Positions 59,160 to 64,000 of a stretch of DNA of 64,000 nucleotides are shown in pieces. This DNA is from DATBFG01 sp036558645. Its GTDB lineage: Bacteria > Acidobacteriota > Terriglobia > Terriglobales > Acidobacteriaceae. The notes beneath the pieces are model-generated. The model was not told where the DNA came from and did no database searches. It saw nothing but the letters and a program-made list of their open reading frames with translations. The stretch's first letter is position 1; each line of letters starts with the position of its first letter. The stretch spans positions 41,114 through 105,113 of the forward strand of contig DATBFG010000029.1 in the NCBI GenBank assembly GCA_036558645.1, in the 5' to 3' direction. The translations under genes and the position numbers were made by a program.

Positions 59160-60869
59160 CTACTTGGCGGGACTCGTAAGCGCCACGTTTTCAGACGTGT
59201 CCCCAGACAAACGAGTTAGGTAGGGAAAGAACGGCGTCACTTCGAACGGCATTTTTTCCCGCGGTGAGTTCAGTGACATCGGCTTGGTCTTTACCAGTTC
59301 GATCTGGTTGTTCCAAGGATCAAGCTTGACGCGTCCGCCTAGAGGTAATGCCGCGATCTGATCGGTTTCTCGCACCTCGAGCTTGGGAGCTGAATTCAAC
59401 AACGCCGACATTCTCATTTCTTTGTCACTTGCCAAGCCATTTCCCAGATGGGCGCGGATTAGATTCTTGAGTTCCGGTGCGCTAGCTTGTAGCGCCTTTA
59501 AGAACAGGCCCGCATTGGCAAGTTTGTCTTTGTAAGGGGAGTTGCCAAGAAGTTTCAAGGCTTCCTTGTCGGCAGCCTGTTCTTCATCGGCCGTGTGCGC
59601 GAAGTCTAAGCGCTCAAACGTATCTTCGTCAGGAAAGAACATCCGGTCAGTAAAGGCAAGCCTAGTGTCGGAATGATGTCCAAGTGCGATGTGGCTAAGC
59701 TCATGGGACAGCACCATGGCCAGCGAAGCCTCGTCGGGTAGGACATCGATCAACCCGCGACTGATCACGATTGTATGACCAATGGTGAAAGATTCAAGCG
59801 GAGTAGTCAGTAAGACGCGGACACCCACTGGCGGTTCGATGTCCATGTTGTTGGTCGCGATCAAATTGTTCACCACGATCTGGAGGACTTTATCCACCTC
59901 GCCAGTAGGCGCCAGTAATCCAATTCTCTGCAAACGCTCGAGCGTGTTCTCTTCTGCCTGCCGCTGCCACAATCGCTCGCTTTCCACCGGGGATGCGTCC
60001 TGGGTAGCGCCGCTCCGGTCGTGAACTTCTTGCGGTGAATCCACCAGAATCTGAGTGAACTCTTCGTTGTTGCTCAAGCGCTGCAAGTCGTATCCCCAGA
60101 GCCGTGTTTGTGCCTTGAAATTCAAGGAATGCCCGATTCCATACTTCATATCGGATTCTTCGCTGTAGACATAGGCTGGTAGCCATATCCCCGGCCGCAT
60201 ATTGAGGCGCCAGCTGTCGAAGTGGAGATAGATTTTTGAACTGGACTTCGAGCTATAGGTGCCATTAAACCGAACGATGTTGTAATCCTGGTCTTCCACC
60301 CAAATTCGACCTACGAATCGTCCGCCACCAGCCTTCGGCGTGGGTTGGACGTCGATCGCCAGGCAGCGCAGTTCGCCCAAAAACTCGCGCCTCACAAACG
60401 TCAGCTCATAGTTCTTCTTTTGAAAGTCGTCATCGAGAATCACCATCTGGGCGAAACCCATGGGCAAAAACTTCATCGAATATAGGCCGCTTAACTTCGA
60501 TATGAAGCGACGGCCGAATCCCGGTTGCCCCATGAAGGAACGGTCATCAGTGCCGTTGGAGAGATCCAGGCGCCCAAAAAAATACTGATCGCTGACTGGG
60601 GTGACTCCACCCTCGTCAGGCTTGAGATTTTGGATATAGGTCTCAGTTAACGGATGCAGGTGACGCATCTGAGCAACGAAGAAGTGTTCGCGTTCGACGA
60701 TCTTGTCGATAACCCGATCGAACGTGACTGGCGGGGTTGCGGACTGAGTGGAGAGTACTGGTTTTGTTGGCTGGCCTGAGGCATCGCGCGATGCGGTCTC
60801 CTGTGCCAGCGCGAGCAAACCAATCAGGAGGAATGCGGACAGAATAGAAATGAGTCTTTTGCTGAACAT
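59160..60869 (-). CDS. M48-family zinc metallopeptidase
   Basis: A 569-residue exported protein. The signal peptide (residues 1-22) precedes a beta-rich N-terminal half of about 280 residues with FFVAQMRHLHPLTETYIQNL, and then the gluzincin motif HELSHIALGHH (HExxH). A distal glutamate lies in DEEQAADKEALKLL, the family's third zinc ligand. The N-terminal part does not match HtpX or BepA closely; a periplasmic protein-quality-control role is inferred. Preferred start is ATG at 60867-60869 behind GGAG; a TTG overlapping the upstream gene is possible. It follows the TonB-like gene closely, so they are probably one operon. Confidence 0.88.
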   Translation of the reverse strand: MFSKRLISILSAFLLIGLLALAQETASRDASGQPTKPVLSTQSATPPVTFDRVIDKIVEREHFFVAQMRHLHPLTETYIQNLKPDEGGVTPVSDQYFFGRLDLSNGTDDRSFMGQPGFGRRFISKLSGLYSMKFLPMGFAQMVILDDDFQKKNYELTFVRREFLGELRCLAIDVQPTPKAGGGRFVGRIWVEDQDYNIVRFNGTYSSKSSSKIYLHFDSWRLNMRPGIWLPAYVYSEESDMKYGIGHSLNFKAQTRLWGYDLQRLSNNEEFTQILVDSPQEVHDRSGATQDASPVESERLWQRQAEENTLERLQRIGLLAPTGEVDKVLQIVVNNLIATNNMDIEPPVGVRVLLTTPLESFTIGHTIVISRGLIDVLPDEASLAMVLSHELSHIALGHHSDTRLAFTDRMFFPDEDTFERLDFAHTADEEQAADKEALKLLGNSPYKDKLANAGLFLKALQASAPELKNLIRAHLGNGLASDKEMRMSALLNSAPKLEVRETDQIAALPLGGRVKLDPWNNQIELVKTKPMSLNSPREKMPFEVTPFFPYLTRLSGDTSENVALTSPAK

Positions 60870-60898
60870 CGGGGGAACTCCTGCCAAAACAGGTTCGA

Positions 60899-61948
60899 TC
60901 AAGCCAATTGAAAAATGATGTGCAGGATTGCCGTAGAGTCTGCGGGTTGTCCCTCGCGAAGCGCAGGTTTGAAACGAATCTGTTCCGCAGCTCTTACAGC
61001 TGAATCGTCGAGACCATGGCCCAAGCCTCTCACGACTCGCACGACGCGCAATTTTCCCGAAGATTCGAAGACGACCTGCAGGAGAACTTCGCCCTCGATG
61101 CGAAGCTTGCGAGCCTCTTCTGTGTAAGCCGGTGTGGGTTTGGAGGTAATCTCGGCGGGGACAAGTCTTGCCAAGGTAGATTCCTCGATTTTGTTTTTCG
61201 CGGGACCAGTGGCTACGGCTTCAGCATCGCCGAACCCGGCCTCACGCACCGCCCCATTACCCCGGGTGTAGTTAGCCCGGCCGCTACCGTCGCCAATCGC
61301 CGTGGCATTTCCGAAGCCGGCGCTTGCAACGACTCCTGCGGCTCCTGTTGCTCCGCCTGTACCGTTGCCGCGCCCCGGACCAGCGGGAGCATCAAATGCC
61401 CCCATTGCCGCGATCGTCACTGGCTTCCCGTAGTTTTCACGGGCCGCCACTCCATTTGGATCGCCCAATCCGCCCGTCTGGACCTTTTCCGGTGCTCGAG
61501 CGATGGTTGGTTGCTGCGAGATACCACTAGAAAATACGTTCGTCTGGACCAATCGGCGCGGTATTACAGGAGTTGCGGGTTCTAATTCAGGGGGCTTGCT
61601 CGCGGCAATCACGACCTTAGGCGCAGCAAGCGGTTGCTCGCGTCGCACCTTTACGTGCATGTCCACCGGTACGCGAAATGCCTCGTGCGATGGAACTGGC
61701 AACTGCTCTACCTTCGGATGAAACACCTGAATCGGCGCCGGTTCATGGTTGATCGGAGGCGGAGTGCTCACGAGGAACACGAGATGTGAATCACGAACGG
61801 GTTCTAATACTTCTGGATGGAGCACTCCCACCCAGCACAGTAGGACCAAGGCAAGGCCCTGGGTGATCATGCTGACACTAAATTCCTTCCAGGGAGGTCG
61901 CTTTTCCGGAAGCAGCGAGAAGAGCCCAACAGCAGGATCGGTTTTCAT
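60899..61948 (-). CDS. TonB-family protein, proline/glycine-rich
   Basis: A 349-residue TonB-like protein. Membrane span at about residues 28-45 (MITQGLALVLLCWVGVL), a long low-complexity periplasmic stretch rich in Pro, Ala and Gly (residues 60-250, including GAFDAPAGPGRGNGTGGATG), then the TonB C-terminal domain (TPAYTEEARKLRIEGEVLLQ, RVVRGLGHGLDDSAVRAAEQ). It differs from the TonB-like gene at 38 kb. Its function may be to energise outer-membrane transport; no ExbB or ExbD is adjacent. First of a two-gene unit with the M48 peptidase. Confidence 0.88.
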   Translation of the reverse strand: MKTDPAVGLFSLLPEKRPPWKEFSVSMITQGLALVLLCWVGVLHPEVLEPVRDSHLVFLVSTPPPINHEPAPIQVFHPKVEQLPVPSHEAFRVPVDMHVKVRREQPLAAPKVVIAASKPPELEPATPVIPRRLVQTNVFSSGISQQPTIARAPEKVQTGGLGDPNGVAARENYGKPVTIAAMGAFDAPAGPGRGNGTGGATGAAGVVASAGFGNATAIGDGSGRANYTRGNGAVREAGFGDAEAVATGPAKNKIEESTLARLVPAEITSKPTPAYTEEARKLRIEGEVLLQVVFESSGKLRVVRVVRGLGHGLDDSAVRAAEQIRFKPALREGQPADSTAILHIIFQLA

Positions 61949-62235
61949 ACGATGCGGCTACCCCACCAGCCAAAACACCTAGCTGATTCTCTTTCGAGAA
62001 CGCACTTGACGAAGGGCGGCTCGCCAGCCGAGGCGCAGGAGGACGACTGGGAGTGTCCATCAACTCTGGATCTTCTACGAGCAAGAATAGGACCACTCAC
62101 GCGAAATCCAGAGTAAGCTAAGCGCCCAAAAAGCAGGTACTTAGCTTAAGGTTGCTCAATGTTAACAGGGCCTGAGGGGAGAAAAGTCAAAAATTTGCAC
62201 GCTAAAAGGGCAGTGTTGACCTAGTAACCAGCAGG
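61949..62235. other. Intergenic region with an inverted repeat, no gene
   Basis: Between the TonB-like gene and the nucleotide-sugar dehydrogenase I see no coding frame worth calling. TAAGCTAAG (62114-62122) and CTTAGCTTA (62140-62148) form a perfect 9-bp inverted repeat around 17 nt. It should contain the promoter of the TonB-like gene. Confidence 0.45.
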
Positions 62236-62264
62236 GAAAAACAGCCCCGTTGTGACGAGGCTGT
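62236..62264 (-). terminator. Terminator of the nucleotide-sugar dehydrogenase gene
   Basis: On the minus strand ACAGCC-T-CGT pairs with ACG-G-GGCTGT around CACA and is followed by TTTTTCCC. It starts 13 bp after the stop codon. Confidence 0.85.
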
Positions 62265-62276
62265 CTGAAAGGGGTT

Positions 62277-63632
62277 TTAGCAGCGGACTAAATTTGGACT
62301 GGTGATGCCGCGAGTTGCGTTTCGGGAATCGACCACTAGCTGTGACTCTTTGACGATTTTCGCGTAATCGTAGTCCGAGTGATCAGTCACAATCAGCACA
62401 CAATCGTACTGCCCCAGTTGTTCCAGTGGAGCGCATTTCATCTGCAAATCATATTTGCGGCCCTTGCCAATCACTGGGAAATAAGGATCGTTGTAGCTGA
62501 CCTCGGCGCCCTCTTTTTGAAGCAATTCAATGATGGTGAGTGCCGGCGATTCACGCAGGTCGTCGATATCTTTCTTGTAGGCCACGCCAAGCACCAGCAC
62601 ACGCGAACCGTTCAGTGCCTTCTTTCTCTGATTCAATGCGCTGGCAACCGCTCCAATCACGTGGTAAGGCATGGAGATGTTGATTTCTCCGGCGAGTTCG
62701 ATGAATCGTGTTCGGAAATCCCACTCCTTTGCCTTCCATGACAAGTAGAAAGGGTCTACCGGAATACAGTGCCCTCCCAGACCCGGGCCTGGGTAGAAAG
62801 CCTGGAAGCCGAACGGCTTAGTGGACGCCGCTTCGATGACCTCCCAGATATCCAGTCCCATGCGCAACGAGAGCAGCTTAAGCTCATTAACCAGTGCGAT
62901 GTTCACGCAGCGATAAATGTTCTCCAGCAGCTTCGTCATTTCGGCCGCGCCCGGAGACGATACGCGGACAATACGGTTGAAAATCGATCCGTAAAGGGCC
63001 GCCGCCATCTCCGACGCGGCAGGACTCAGGCCACCGACGACCTTGGGAATATCGCGGCGTGCAACCGTCTGGTTCCCCGGATCTTCGCGTTCCGGAGAGA
63101 AGGCCAAGTAAAATTGCTTGTTGCCCCCCTCGTCTTTCTTGGCAGCTTTTAATCCACTCTTGTTTCCTTTTTCAAGGATGGGAAGCAGAACCTCTTCCGT
63201 GGTTCCGGGGTATGTGGTGCTCTCGAGTATGACGAGTTGGCCAGCCTTTAGATGGGGAGCGATGGCTTCGCCGGTCTTGGTGATGTAGCTCAGATCAGGT
63301 TCGTGATACTCATTCAGAGGGGTAGGAACGCAGATGATGATTGCATCCATCTCGCCGATGCGCGCGTAGTCGGAGGTCGCCTCAAAGCCCTTTGCCCTGG
63401 CTTGCTGAATCTCCGTCGCCGGGATGCGGTAGATGTATGAGCCACCAGCGGTTAGCGTCGACACCTTCCGCTCGTCGATGTCAAAGCCGGTGACGCGAAT
63501 TTTCTGCTCAGTATAGAGCAGGGTTAAGGGTAGACCTACATATCCCAAACCGATTACGCCTACGCGAACGCTTCGGGAGTCTACTTTGTTCTTGAATTCG
63601 GAAGCTGCTGTGGAAACTGATGAAGTGCTCAT
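62277..63632 (-). CDS. Nucleotide-sugar dehydrogenase (UDP-glucose/UDP-ManNAc dehydrogenase family)
   Basis: NAD-dependent four-electron oxidation of a UDP-sugar to the uronic acid, for surface polysaccharides. The 451-residue protein has the Rossmann motif VGVIGLGYVGLPL near residue 23. ESTTYPGTTEEV, KLLENIYRCVNIALVNEL and GPGLGGHCIPVDPFYLSWKA follow; the last is close to the catalytic-cysteine segment of this family (GGHC-IPVDP). VLGVAYKKDIDDLRESPA fits the WecC/TviB/WbpA branch. Start at 63630-63632 gives MSTSSV; longer in-frame starts upstream are improbable. The exact sugar is not decidable. Confidence 0.9.
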   Translation of the reverse strand: MSTSSVSTAASEFKNKVDSRSVRVGVIGLGYVGLPLTLLYTEQKIRVTGFDIDERKVSTLTAGGSYIYRIPATEIQQARAKGFEATSDYARIGEMDAIIICVPTPLNEYHEPDLSYITKTGEAIAPHLKAGQLVILESTTYPGTTEEVLLPILEKGNKSGLKAAKKDEGGNKQFYLAFSPEREDPGNQTVARRDIPKVVGGLSPAASEMAAALYGSIFNRIVRVSSPGAAEMTKLLENIYRCVNIALVNELKLLSLRMGLDIWEVIEAASTKPFGFQAFYPGPGLGGHCIPVDPFYLSWKAKEWDFRTRFIELAGEINISMPYHVIGAVASALNQRKKALNGSRVLVLGVAYKKDIDDLRESPALTIIELLQKEGAEVSYNDPYFPVIGKGRKYDLQMKCAPLEQLGQYDCVLIVTDHSDYDYAKIVKESQLVVDSRNATRGITSPNLVRC

Positions 63633-63905
63633 GATGTCAGAGTAGTTCCTGGAAATTTTATCACGCGATCCGAATACGCCTCGAGGCACAGCTATGTTCG
63701 ACTGGGGCAATCGTCAATTTCAAACCTAAACTGGTGGGAGACTGATTACTTTGGTCACCAAGAATGCCCGATGACGATTTAAGCTCTGCGTTCCCTTCAA
63801 CTTGCAGCTCAACTGCGATGATAGAGAATCCAGAAACTCAATTGACGACCTCTCTACTCACCGCTAGCATGAGGCAGGTCTTTCTACGCCTGCGGAGCCG
63901 CACCT
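63633..63905. other. Divergent intergenic region
   Basis: The 273 bp separate the minus-strand dehydrogenase from a plus-strand exported protein and should contain both promoters. I see no convincing hexamers or operators and no gene. Confidence 0.4.
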
Positions 63906-64000
63906 ATGAGCCTCGTGCGAAGCATTCTTTGTTGGACCATGATCGTGATTTTCCCGGCATCGCTTTTCGCCGCTGACACGAACGGCGCTATGCTTCATGC
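63906..64000 (+). CDS. Start of a secreted protein, cut by window end
   Basis: The last 95 bases encode a signal peptide, MSLVRSILCWTMIVIFPASL followed by FAADTNGAMLH, with cleavage expected after FAA. The ATG follows GCGGAG by a few bases. This kind of N-terminus (SLFAADTNGAMLH) is what I recall from FecR-type and hypothetical secreted proteins of acidobacteria, but the remainder is outside the window, so no function is assigned. Confidence 0.6.
   Translation, partial: MSLVRSILCWTMIVIFPASLFAADTNGAMLH

Overview
The window reads as chromosome of an acidobacterium, probably Terriglobia (Korobacter- or Terriglobus-like). This is inferred from recognisable family types and not from an rRNA gene: a one-chain alpha/beta 2-oxoacid dehydrogenase E1, an F-ATPase operon with two b-type subunits, many secreted TPR/sulfatase-like and prolyl-peptidase-type proteins, paired HisKA_3/NarL systems, and many small secreted proteins of unknown function. 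Genes are dense and evenly composed. I see no prophage, insertion sequence, CRISPR array, rRNA or tRNA.

Layout. 1-5.8 kb (minus): pentose-phosphate run tkt-tal-gnd-zwf, with zwf cut by the window edge. 6-12.6 kb: PilZ protein, membrane protein, NarL-type regulator, ECF sigma/anti-sigma pair, three small envelope-type genes, a PAS protein with a degenerate GGDEF domain and a small HTH protein. 12.8-14.8 kb: nrfHA, respiratory nitrite reduction to ammonium, with a histidine-type (CINCH) active-site heme motif. 14.8-24.4 kb: exported proteins of unknown function, fused E1, HAD phosphatase and a transglutaminase-like protein. 24.6-31 kb (minus): F-ATPase b'-b-delta-alpha-gamma-beta-epsilon, without a and c. 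31.2-33.1 kb: a candidate small RNA beside hflX and hfq. 33.4-37.5 kb: PuuD-like membrane protein, TPR sulfatase-like protein, fluoride riboswitch with fluC, and a cold-shock protein.

38-46.2 kb is the most unusual part. It holds a TonB-like gene, two paralogous cysteine-bearing Crp/Fnr proteins (the second without a DNA-binding domain), a four-heme cytochrome, an eleven-heme cytochrome fused to a b-type membrane domain, an eight-heme NapC/NirT-like protein with one CX3CH motif, and an AhbD-like radical SAM heme synthase. Seven GTGA-N6-TCAC palindromes lie in this block. Two genes carry a tandem pair at identical geometry: 22 bp between sites and 72 bp from the second site to the start codon. 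I infer a Crp/Fnr-controlled anaerobic electron-transfer module coupled to heme supply. Its terminal electron acceptor or donor cannot be read from the sequence.

46.2-64 kb: two facing members of a tiny MAR-[IV]-I protein family, M16 protease, rlmN, M28 and S9 peptidases, two histidine kinases with one NarL regulator, a 54-residue Flp pilin, M48 protease, a second TonB-like protein, a nucleotide-sugar dehydrogenase, and the start of a secreted protein cut by the window end.
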